This document shows positions 5,708 to 11,999 of a DNA stretch of 11,999 bases, piece after piece. This DNA comes from CAZPDM01 sp964585305 (lineage in GTDB: Bacteria; Planctomycetota; Uabimicrobiia; Uabimicrobiales; JABWCH01), in assembly GCA_964585305.1 (NCBI GenBank), contig CAZPDM010000109.1, positions 1 to 11,999 of the forward strand, read 5' to 3'. A model generated the notes under the pieces. The model had not been told where the DNA came from. It made no database searches and saw nothing but the letters and a program-made list of their open reading frames with translations. Position 1 is the stretch's first letter, and the number at the start of each line of letters is the position of its first letter. Made by a program: the position numbers and the translations under genes.

Positions 5708-6631
5708 GTGGCGGAATTGACCTTTACGATGGAACCTATTCCACAGATTGCAACAGCGGCATTAGTAAAAATTAGTGGAACAATCAATGCAAAAACAGTT
5801 GTACTTTTTCAAGAAAAACTTGATCAATTACAAAGTAATAACTATACCCGATTTATTTTGGATATGGAAGGCATCAAATACGTTAATAGTACTGGTTTAG
5901 GAACATTAGTAAACGTAGCTGATGCATTAGAAAATAAAGGCGGTGGAATTGCCTTAATAAAAATCCATCCCAAAGTCAAAGTAGTATTTGACATGTTGGG
6001 CTTAAATGCTTTCTTTAAAATTTTCTCGAATGAAGATGAAGCATTAGGTTATTTAGGTGTAAAACCAGGTTCTCCAGAAAAAACTAATAAAGCACCTCAA
6101 GCTCCTCAAACTCCTCAAACTCCAGCAGCGACATATCCTATGTCTGTAGTTTGTGAAATGTGTAAAGTCCAATTAAAAATTCCCAAGCCAGGAAGTTATA
6201 AATGCCCTCGATGTGGTACATTCTTTAAATTGGCAGATAAAGGTGTTAATTTTGTTAAACGTGAAAAAATTCCACCACTCCAATTTAAATTAGCTTGTAC
6301 AGATGAATGTACAGAAGGTTTGTGTGAATTTACTGCTGTTATTGCATCCAGACTAGGATTTAGTCAAGAAGGGACACAAGATATAAAGAATAGCGTTAAA
6401 GAAATTTGCGCGGCTATTATTGAAAAAGCTTATGAAAATAAGCAATACCTTTCTTATAACGTAGTAATGACCTTATCTTCTACTGATTTAAAAATACAAT
6501 TTTCTGATTTTGGAAAATATATTTACGATGATAATGTTTCATTTGCCCATACTAAACGCGTTATGCAAGAATTTTCTCATAAAGAGCATCCTAAAGGCGG
6601 AAATATTATTGATATTGGAAAACATCTATAA
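5708..6631 (+). CDS. STAS anti-anti-sigma / zinc ribbon / degenerate anti-sigma-like fusion
   Basis: This 307-residue protein has three parts. Residues 1-118 are an STAS domain of the RsbV/SpoIIAA class, with VNSTGLG placing Ser61 at the usual phosphorylation site (the common Asp before it is Asn60). Residues 119-145 are a Pro/Gln/Thr linker. Cys149, 152, 166 and 169 form a CxxC...CPRCG zinc ribbon. From about 190 the sequence follows the RsbW/SpoIIAB HATPase fold, aligning KEICAAIIEKAYEN with the SpoIIAB N-box. There the Mg-binding Asn is replaced by Ala236, the G1 box reads DFGKY instead of DxGxG, and the chain ends at the G2 region. ATP binding is therefore doubtful. The likely role is a partner-switching regulator that acts by binding. 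The GTG start is supported by AGGAGGT at six bases. It has its own promoter and a strong terminator. Confidence 0.88.
   Translation: MAELTFTMEPIPQIATAALVKISGTINAKTVVLFQEKLDQLQSNNYTRFILDMEGIKYVNSTGLGTLVNVADALENKGGGIALIKIHPKVKVVFDMLGLNAFFKIFSNEDEALGYLGVKPGSPEKTNKAPQAPQTPQTPAATYPMSVVCEMCKVQLKIPKPGSYKCPRCGTFFKLADKGVNFVKREKIPPLQFKLACTDECTEGLCEFTAVIASRLGFSQEGTQDIKNSVKEICAAIIEKAYENKQYLSYNVVMTLSSTDLKIQFSDFGKYIYDDNVSFAHTKRVMQEFSHKEHPKGGNIIDIGKHL
6092..6127 (+). repeat. 9-base tandem repeat in the linker of the STAS fusion
   Basis: Three units of the form RCWCCTCAA (gcacctcaa, gctcctcaa, actcctcaa) and a degenerate fourth unit encode Ala/Thr-Pro-Gln repeats, residues 129-140. The repeat stays in frame and could vary in copy number, changing linker length between the STAS domain and the zinc ribbon. 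Confidence 0.7.
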
Positions 6632-6633
6632 AC

Positions 6634-6674
6634 AAAAAAAACCGTACAATACATTAAATTGTACGGTTTTTTGT
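6634..6674. terminator. Bidirectional intrinsic terminator
   Basis: CCGTACAAT (6642-6650) pairs perfectly with ATTGTACGG (6658-6666) around a 7-base loop, with A runs before and T runs after. It therefore terminates in both directions. It lies three bases after the stop of the STAS fusion and directly abuts the stop of the converging permease gene. Confidence 0.92.
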
Positions 6675-8216
6675 TTACATTTCTAATTTTTGGAAGTTTT
6701 TCATTCCTATATATAGAGGAACAGTCGAAGCTAACATGGTAATAATCATTCCCACTACCATCCAAAAATACATAGCCCAAACTGAAATAGAGCCGCGCAA
6801 AATAAGATAAGAAGGAACNNNNNNNNNNNNNNNNNNNNNNNNNNNNNNNNNNNNNNNNNNNNNNNNNNNNNNNNNNNNNNNNNNNNNNNNNNNNNNNNNN
6901 NNNNNNNNNNNNNNNNNNAGGGTTTCACTTACAGCAACTAAAATAACAACAGAAAATAGAAATTTAGATAAAAGAATATTTCGTCGTTCCATTGGCATAA
7001 CGCCTAATATCCAAAAGCGTTTTCCTTCCAAAGAAAGCAAAGGAAAAACAAAACGACTGGAAAAAGTACAAAGAATCATGCTTGTTGCTGCCAGATTTAA
7101 AGTAGTTACAAAATGCTTCCAAAATAAGATTTTTTGATCGTATTGTAAATTTCTTAAATTCAGAATATATAAGAGTAACAAACCAAGCAAAATCGCGAAT
7201 TGACTCCATTGTAGAGGATCACGAACGAATATTTTTATATCTTTTTCCAAAAAAGTTTTATCTTGAGAAGAAAGGAAAAAGAAAAATCTTAATATTTTAG
7301 ATAACCAGGAAAGTTCAAAGATTTTTTCGCGATTTTTTGTGCTATGAACAAGATTCCAAGCCTTCCCATAGTTTGCAGTAACTAATAAATATGCAACCAT
7401 CCCCCAGAATAAAGTATTTGCATACATAATAGCTAAATAAAAGCCAAATGTATCAAATTCTTGATGAGAGAGTGCAACCATAGCTTTAAATGTCCAAGTG
7501 GAGGGACTCAAAGGATGCTTAGAAAAGCTAAAATAATCTAGCAAGCTAAACAACCAATTTGCGTTAAATGTCCCCATTTCATGTCGTAAATTGATGATGG
7601 AAATTGCAAGCAAGATTACACCAATTAAAAAAGATATTGAAAATAACCATCCAATCCATCGGGTATATTTTTTTAAATATAGAACAATAATAAATGCAAT
7701 TAAAGTTCCAAATAACGCAGATAAAACGACGAATGGTAAGAATATTAGCAAAAGCAAGGGATAAAATTCTAAACTAACTCCTTGCTCAATTGCATAAGAG
7801 AAACATATTGGAACGCCTAAAAATAAAACAGCCCAAGATGCGACAAGAAATGTTTCAAAAAATTTATAAAAGAAAATTCCAGAGTATGATAATGGACATG
7901 TCATTAAAAATTGAGTTTCTTGAGCATGAAAGAAAACTGAGAAAGCAATTACTGTTGAGGAAAAGCACAGCATAACCATTAAAACAAAAAAGAAAATACC
8001 GAATACATAGTCAACAATGAGATTAAAGAAGTCAGCAGCAATATTTCGGTGAAAAAAGGCAAAGCCTTTATAAAAAAATACGAATAAGCTGCCAAAAAAT
8101 AATAAAGCAAAACAACTCACGACAATTATTTTTAATAGAGAGTGTTGTTTCCAAGTATTTACTTGATTTTTTAATATCTGAGACTGAAGAGAACAAAATA
8201 ACCTAAGTTCATTCAT
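6675..8216 (-). CDS. ABC-2-type exporter membrane subunit (interrupted by N gap)
   Basis: This is a polytopic inner-membrane protein with about ten hydrophobic segments, including IIVVSCFALLFFGSLFVFF near residue 30. The soluble stretch EKDIKIFVRDPLQWSQF precedes a membrane segment, and FVFPLLSLEGKRFWILGVMPM follows. This arrangement is typical of large ABC-2-family export permeases, in which the FLEKD/RDP and LLSLEGKRFW motifs recur. The substrate is unknown. It starts with ATG 35 bases after the kinase stop, with GGGAG nearby, so kinase and permease are probably one operon. The ATPase at 4805-5521 is the candidate partner. The first 432 codons are read directly. A 100-N gap then interrupts the gene, and the final 47 codons resume in the same frame only if the true gap length is one more than a multiple of three, so the full length (513 as drawn) is unreliable. 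Confidence 0.85.
   Translation of the reverse strand: MNELRLFCSLQSQILKNQVNTWKQHSLLKIIVVSCFALLFFGSLFVFFYKGFAFFHRNIAADFFNLIVDYVFGIFFFVLMVMLCFSSTVIAFSVFFHAQETQFLMTCPLSYSGIFFYKFFETFLVASWAVLFLGVPICFSYAIEQGVSLEFYPLLLLIFLPFVVLSALFGTLIAFIIVLYLKKYTRWIGWLFSISFLIGVILLAISIINLRHEMGTFNANWLFSLLDYFSFSKHPLSPSTWTFKAMVALSHQEFDTFGFYLAIMYANTLFWGMVAYLLVTANYGKAWNLVHSTKNREKIFELSWLSKILRFFFFLSSQDKTFLEKDIKIFVRDPLQWSQFAILLGLLLLYILNLRNLQYDQKILFWKHFVTTLNLAATSMILCTFSSRFVFPLLSLEGKRFWILGVMPMERRNILLSKFLFSVVILVAVSETXXXXXXXXXXXXXXXXXXXXXXXXXXXXXXXXXXVPSYLILRGSISVWAMYFWMVVGMIITMLASTVPLYIGMKNFQKLEM
6819..6918. other. Assembly gap of 100 N
   Basis: Exactly 100 undetermined bases lie inside the permease gene, the usual placeholder for a scaffold join of unknown length. 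The flanking frames are compatible and hydrophobic on both sides, so the join is plausible, but missing or inserted sequence cannot be excluded. Confidence 0.99.
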
Positions 8217-8251
8217 AAATTTTTAACTCCCAATCCAATTAGCAAAATTAT

Positions 8252-9475
8252 CTATTTTTTTCCAAACCAAATCCAAGCCCACAATAAGGCTAAAACAATA
8301 GCTGATATTCCTATGGTAATATATAATATAATCCATAATATTTGAGGTTTATTTTTTTTTGTACTCAACATTTGCATTTGCATTCGTGTAGGAGGGCGTT
8401 GCTTACTTACAGTTTTATCTGATCCAGGAATGGGACTAGAAAGCAAGCTATCTAATTCATGAAGAAGTTCTTCTGGATCATGATAGCGATTTTCTGGTTT
8501 TTTAGCTGTCATTTTGTGAACAAGACGTATGACACCTGTGCTTAATTTAGGATTTTTATTTTGAATCGGCGGCAATTCTTTATGAATATGTTGTTGTGAA
8601 ATTTGATAGCTATTTCCTTCATCAAAAGGTAATTCGCCTGTAAGCATTTGATAAAGTGTAATGCCTAGAGAATAAATATCTGCTCGAATATCGATATTTT
8701 TTTCGCAACTTGCCTGTTCTGGAGAAACATAACTTGCCGTGCCTAAAGTTACTCCATCGTTTGTGCGATAGCAGTCTTGTAACAAATCTTTTGCCAATCC
8801 TAAATCACATAATTTTACAACGCCTTCTTGCGAAATTAAAATATTTTCAGGTTTTATATCTCTATGGATAATAGCAAATTTATGAGCATGTTGCAATGCA
8901 CGTGCAACTTGTCGAGTAATTGTTAAAGCTGTATATTCTTCAAGTTTTTTCTTTTGCCAAAGGATTTCTGCTAAAGAGCGTCCTTTTACAAGTTCCATTG
9001 CAAAATAATATTGACCTTCGTGTTCTCCCCAATCATAAGCCTGCACGATATTATCATGGTTTTTTAATTTTCCTGAATTTCTTGCTTCACGAAAAAATCT
9101 TGAAACAAATTCTTGATCTTTTGCCAAATCTTCATTTAAAACTTTTAAAGCAACAATACGATGAGTTTTATTATGGCGAGCTTTATAGATTGTCCCCATC
9201 GCACCTTCGCCAATTCTTTCCAATAGCTCATAATGTCCAACATTTTTTCCTGTTCCTGGGCTAGAGGAATCTATTTCCTGCTTAGGTTCTATTTCTATCT
9301 CAATTGCTTTGAGTTGCTTCCATGTTAAATATCCTTTGCGTAAAAGAATATCTGGTAATGTAACACCAGGTTGTTCTGCGGCTAAACCTTCTATACATTC
9401 ATAGATTTTTTCGCCTGTGATCCAACCATGTTCCACTGCCCGCCGAACTAAACGCAATTCATCTCGATTAACCAT
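8252..9475 (-). CDS. Tail-anchored Ser/Thr protein kinase
   Basis: This 407-residue Hanks-type kinase phosphorylates Ser/Thr on partner proteins. Residues 1-64 form a small helical domain with two similar halves (AVEHGWIT..., LLRKGYLTWKQL), of a kind seen ahead of planctomycete kinases. The catalytic domain covers about 82-345: G-loop GEGAMG (89-94), Lys111 in VALKVL, alphaC Glu130, HRDIKPEN with Asp206 and Asn211, DLG with Asp224, and SPE at 251-253. All catalytic residues are present, so it should be active. A short linker ends in one membrane segment (ILWIILYITIGISAIVLALL) that stops at FGKK, the C-terminus. No periplasmic sensor domain exists, unlike PknB-type receptors. It has its own promoter at 9588-9616 and is followed by the permease 35 bases on. 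AGGA lies ahead of the ATG. Confidence 0.96.
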   Translation of the reverse strand: MVNRDELRLVRRAVEHGWITGEKIYECIEGLAAEQPGVTLPDILLRKGYLTWKQLKAIEIEIEPKQEIDSSSPGTGKNVGHYELLERIGEGAMGTIYKARHNKTHRIVALKVLNEDLAKDQEFVSRFFREARNSGKLKNHDNIVQAYDWGEHEGQYYFAMELVKGRSLAEILWQKKKLEEYTALTITRQVARALQHAHKFAIIHRDIKPENILISQEGVVKLCDLGLAKDLLQDCYRTNDGVTLGTASYVSPEQASCEKNIDIRADIYSLGITLYQMLTGELPFDEGNSYQISQQHIHKELPPIQNKNPKLSTGVIRLVHKMTAKKPENRYHDPEELLHELDSLLSSPIPGSDKTVSKQRPPTRMQMQMLSTKKNKPQILWIILYITIGISAIVLALLWAWIWFGKK

Positions 9476-9506
9476 GTTCCATTATCCTATATTTTCGTTA
9501 AAAATT

Positions 9507-9541
9507 TTGCTAGATAATCTTTTACTTTCAATTTCTAGCAA
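9507..9541. repeat. 8-bp inverted repeat in the kinase leader
   Basis: TTGCTAGA (9507-9514) and TCTAGCAA (9534-9541) are exact inverted copies with 19 bases between them. They lie in the untranslated leader of the kinase mRNA, about 30 bases before the start. They could form a leader hairpin or a spaced operator. Confidence 0.42.
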
Positions 9542-9587
9542 TTACGTATCTTTTCAAGATTTTGATCCTATTTTTCTTAGTTTCTAC

Positions 9588-9616
9588 ATTTTGGCAAGAA
9601 ATTCTAAAAAAGTCAA
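9588..9616 (-). promoter_or_regulatory. Promoter of the kinase-permease operon
   Basis: On the minus strand TTGACT (9616-9611), 17 bases ending in TGC, then CAAAAT (9593-9588): a good -35 with an extended -10. The predicted transcript starts near 9581, leaving a leader of about 105 bases. It has the same structure as the candidate promoter at 81-109. Confidence 0.5.
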
Positions 9617-9631
9617 CTAGGAAAATCCTAG
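9617..9631. promoter_or_regulatory. Palindrome abutting the kinase promoter
   Basis: CTAGGA-AAA-TCCTAG is a perfect 6-bp inverted repeat with a 3-base centre. It lies directly next to the -35 hexamer of the kinase promoter, a position suited to an activator or repressor dimer. Its sequence overlaps a 10-base word found in two other spacers (see findings). The regulator is unknown. Confidence 0.45.
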
Positions 9632-9707
9632 ACAAAAAAAATTGAGCTAAAGAAAACTATAATTTTGCTTTCTTTAAGAAAATTCTAATAAACTTTCATA
9701 AAAAAAT

Positions 9708-9736
9708 TTGATTAAACATAGATTTCAATCTATAAT
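9708..9736 (+). promoter_or_regulatory. Promoter of the HlyD-WaaP-like operon
   Basis: TTGATT (9708-9713), a 17-base spacer and perfect TATAAT (9731-9736). The start should be near 9743, with a leader of about 50 bases. It diverges from the kinase promoter. Confidence 0.68.
9718..9733. promoter_or_regulatory. Inverted repeat overlapping the -10 of the HlyD promoter
   Basis: ATAGAT-TTCA-ATCTAT lies within the promoter spacer and reaches into the -10 hexamer. A third ATAGAT follows at 9745-9750. This is where a repressor would act, but the AT-rich sequence makes chance plausible. Confidence 0.33.
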
Positions 9737-9792
9737 TTTAAGATATAGATTTTCAACATTTTTAAGCGTCTTTAGTTTAAAAGTAAAATAAC

Positions 9793-11127
9793 ATGAAACA
9801 TTGGAAAAAAATCTTTTTTATTCTTTTAGCTACTTTGGGAATAGGATATTGTTTCTTTAAACCACCAGTTCCTTTGGAAGTTGCTTTTACCTCTTCTAAA
9901 ATTCAATATTTAGCTGAATATATTGAAGAAGAAGGTAAAACACAATTGAAAGAAGATAGGAAAATATTTCCTACACTAGCTGGTTACCTTGGCCCTGTTC
10001 AAGTGGATATTGGAGATCGTATTACAGAAGGACAATTATTAGCTCAAATCGATCCTTTTTCTCAAAAACAAGAAATATCTGCTTTAAAAGCAGAAATTCA
10101 AGGGATTCAGCACAAAATTTTAGGGCTTCAACAAAGTAAGCCTAAAAAATCAGAATATGTTCGATCTGATTTTTTAATTGAACAAGCAAAAACACAAATT
10201 GAAGTTTCTAAAAAAGATATTTCTACACTGGAAATGCAACTTGATTTTACCCAACGTGAATACAATCGTATTAAAGGTTTATCTACTCAAGGAATTAGTA
10301 CTACTCAGGACCTTGATAATATCACTACAAAATATCGAATTGAGCAGGAGAATCTCGCCAAAGCAAAAGCTCAACTCTCTATTGCCCAGCAAAATTTTAA
10401 TATTGCAAATGCCAATCTAAACCTACTCAAAGATGCTGAAGATGATCAAGATTTTTTAGAACAAGTCTATCAGCAACAAATTCAAGCATTGCAATCGAAA
10501 ATCCAAATCTTAGAAAATGATATAAAAAAAGCTAATATTATTGCTCCTTTTTCTGGAATAGTATTAGAAAGAATTACTAGAGGAAATGTACATCTTTCCT
10601 TTGTTATGCCAGATTATTATATTTTAAGAATTGGAGATTTAGATACAATTGAAATACGTGCGGATATTTTGTCAGATGATATTCCTAAAATAAAAGAAGG
10701 TCAAAAAGCATTAGTATTTGGCCCTGCGTTAGGAAAAGCTAAAATCATGGGAAAAGTTTCCCAAATTTATCCTACTGCATTTACAAAATTATCTTCATTA
10801 GGTATTGAACAACAAAGAGTTACTGTAATTATTGAAATTCCTAAAGATACAGTAAGATTATATCCTGGCTATCGTGTTGATGTACGCATTTTTACTCGAG
10901 AAGTTGAAAAAACTTTGGTAATTCCTAGCCGTGCTGTTTTTAGCCTTGCTGGCCAAAAACATTGTTTTGTTGTCCAAGAAAATCGTGCAAAGTTACAACC
11001 TATTAAGGTTGGAATTGAAACAGAAGAAGAAACTGAAGTTTCTCAAGGTTTAGAAAACGAACAAACTGTTATTGTTGATCCCCCTAACGACCTTACAACT
11101 GGGCGTTTCGTGCGTCAAAAATCCTAA
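9793..11127 (+). CDS. HlyD-family membrane fusion protein (periplasmic adaptor)
   Basis: This 444-residue adaptor would link an inner-membrane transporter to the outer membrane or an outer-membrane channel. Residues 7-22 form a single N-terminal membrane anchor (IFFILLATLGIGYCFF); Cys20 is preceded by Tyr, so it is not a lipobox. The first lipoyl half is GYLGPVQVDIGDRITEGQLL (64-83). A long coiled-coil hairpin of heptad-rich, Gln/Lys/Glu sequence follows at about 94-245. The second lipoyl half is IIAPFSGIV (249-257). A beta-barrel and membrane-proximal region contains YPGYRVDVRIFTRE and LVIPSRAVF. The order matches HlyD/MacA/RND adaptors. Only weak A-rich sequence, not a clear Shine-Dalgarno, precedes the ATG. 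The next gene starts 27 bases later, so the two form an operon. No transporter gene is adjacent within the window, so the partner pump is unknown. Confidence 0.92.
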   Translation: MKHWKKIFFILLATLGIGYCFFKPPVPLEVAFTSSKIQYLAEYIEEEGKTQLKEDRKIFPTLAGYLGPVQVDIGDRITEGQLLAQIDPFSQKQEISALKAEIQGIQHKILGLQQSKPKKSEYVRSDFLIEQAKTQIEVSKKDISTLEMQLDFTQREYNRIKGLSTQGISTTQDLDNITTKYRIEQENLAKAKAQLSIAQQNFNIANANLNLLKDAEDDQDFLEQVYQQQIQALQSKIQILENDIKKANIIAPFSGIVLERITRGNVHLSFVMPDYYILRIGDLDTIEIRADILSDDIPKIKEGQKALVFGPALGKAKIMGKVSQIYPTAFTKLSSLGIEQQRVTVIIEIPKDTVRLYPGYRVDVRIFTREVEKTLVIPSRAVFSLAGQKHCFVVQENRAKLQPIKVGIETEEETEVSQGLENEQTVIVDPPNDLTTGRFVRQKS

Positions 11128-11154
11128 ACAGATGATTTTAAATGAGGCTCATTT

Positions 11155-11999
11155 ATGAAGAATCATAAACCAATGCCACCAGAATTTGCTAATTTTATAT
11201 CTTATGATGACGGCAAAGTCTTTATTCGTCCAGATATAGCACCTGCTTTTGAAAAAATTGGCCTGATTACTCTTGATGCCATGATGAAATTTCAGCAAGG
11301 CAAACTTTATAAACGTAACCAAGAACGCGAAGTTTTACGAATAGAACTTCCCAATCCTTTAAATTCTGAAGACACCTTAGAATTAAATGCAACTGCATGT
11401 TTTATGAAACGGCATTTTTATACCAATTTTAATGATGCTTTCTATACTATTATGCAAGGCAACTATCCCATTTCAACAGCACGTTTGGAATTAGAAGCCA
11501 TTGCAAAATTAGAATACTTGGGAATTTTTACTCTGCAACCGCTAGCTTTTGGAGAAGAATATCTTCCTCCGTTAGGATTGCCTGGCAGATCCTTTCTTAT
11601 TACGCAAGAAGTTACAGGGGTTAAGCTAGAACAATACTTACGCGATCCCAATTGCCGGTTCTATCATGATTTTCAATTGCGATGCCGTTTAACAACAGAA
11701 TTAGCAAGTATCGCTCGCACTATGCACGAAAATTATTTACATCATCAAGATTTTTACTTAGGACATCTCTTATTAAATTGGATTACAGACGAAGACTTTA
11801 CAATAACACTCATTGATCTCCAACGTGTACGATTTCGCAATCCACTTGATCGTCGTTGGTGCATAAAAGATTTGGCACAACTTTATTACAGTATCAGCCA
11901 AATTCCTTATGTTACAAATTCAGACAGAATGCGTTTTTTCCGAAACTACCTCCAAAATTCTTCTATTTGCCAAACAGCCGAACTTTGCAAACCCGAATG
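11155..11999 (+). CDS. WaaP/Kdo-kinase-like protein, 3' end outside window
   Basis: The frame opens at ATG 11155, with GAGG eight bases before it, and is still open at the right edge after 281 codons. The product resembles the lipopolysaccharide core heptose/Kdo kinase family, which has a protein-kinase-like fold. The HHQDFYLGHLLL segment (196-207) matches the family HxDxxxxH loop with catalytic Asp199. TLIDLQRVRFR (218-228) supplies the metal-binding Asp221, and RWCIKDLAQLYYSI follows as in WaaP proteins. The N-terminal 150 residues include a possible Gly-poor beta lobe (MKRHFYTNF, with Lys as candidate ATP contact). These proteins phosphorylate sugar of the lipid A-core in the cytoplasm. 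Substrate and true function here are inferred. Expected family length is near 250-300 residues, so the stop is probably close beyond the edge. Confidence 0.83.
   Translation, partial: MKNHKPMPPEFANFISYDDGKVFIRPDIAPAFEKIGLITLDAMMKFQQGKLYKRNQEREVLRIELPNPLNSEDTLELNATACFMKRHFYTNFNDAFYTIMQGNYPISTARLELEAIAKLEYLGIFTLQPLAFGEEYLPPLGLPGRSFLITQEVTGVKLEQYLRDPNCRFYHDFQLRCRLTTELASIARTMHENYLHHQDFYLGHLLLNWITDEDFTITLIDLQRVRFRNPLDRRWCIKDLAQLYYSISQIPYVTNSDRMRFFRNYLQNSSICQTAELCKPE

Noticed and set aside
8920..9264. Plus-strand open frame of 114 codons inside the kinase gene
   Set aside because: It is antisense to the conserved kinase catalytic domain, whose reading is certain, and has no promoter or ribosome site of its own.
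9812..9852. Lipoprotein signal in the membrane fusion protein (Cys20)
   Set aside because: The residue before Cys20 is Tyr, not Gly/Ala/Ser, and a plain membrane anchor fits the HlyD family.
11463..11651. Minus-strand open frame inside the WaaP-like gene
   Set aside because: The opposite strand carries an uninterrupted 281-codon frame with family motifs. This is a shadow.

Overview
The window is low-GC DNA (roughly 30% G+C by eye) from a bacterium with a Gram-negative type envelope. A WaaP/Kdo-kinase-like protein and a HlyD-type membrane fusion protein imply an outer membrane. The Ser/Thr kinase with a small helical N-terminal domain and the STAS/anti-sigma-like protein fit a Planctomycetota/PVC-type genome. 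That placement is an inference from gene style only; no rRNA or other marker is present. The window holds ten substantial protein genes, one complete 36-codon gene and one gene stub at the left edge. It contains no tRNA, rRNA, transposase or CRISPR-cas gene. It does contain a 100-N scaffold gap at 6819-6918.

Left part (1-2645). A minus-strand gene probably begins at the left edge. Next to it is a minus-strand pair: metK (S-adenosylmethionine synthetase) followed by a tiny, very basic protein that looks ribosomal and ends in its own hairpin terminator. Upstream of metK is an AT-rich 435-base spacer. Embedded in it is a GC-rich 31-base element that matches the layout of a single type I-C CRISPR repeat, with no array around it. 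A SAM-dependent phospholipid N-methyltransferase-like gene diverges from metK and ends at a long hairpin shared with the converging gene.

Middle part (2651-6674). A minus-strand hypothetical protein is followed by a three-gene plus-strand cluster (3642-5521) behind a near-consensus promoter. The cluster encodes an unknown probable beta-rich protein, a secreted protein and an ABC ATPase of the ABC-2 exporter type. A separately promoted gene encodes an unusual three-part protein: an STAS anti-anti-sigma domain, a zinc ribbon and an RsbW/SpoIIAB-like domain that has lost ATP-binding residues. It ends at a perfect bidirectional terminator.

Right part (6675-11999). The minus-strand pair is a tail-anchored Ser/Thr kinase followed by an ABC exporter membrane subunit, the latter interrupted by the N gap. 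The membrane subunit is the obvious candidate partner for the ATPase at 4805-5521, although the two genes converge on each other. A divergent promoter region leads to the plus-strand pair of a HlyD-family membrane fusion protein and a WaaP/Kdo-kinase-like protein that runs off the right edge. Several promoters are readable, and some carry palindromes or direct repeats that look like operator sites.
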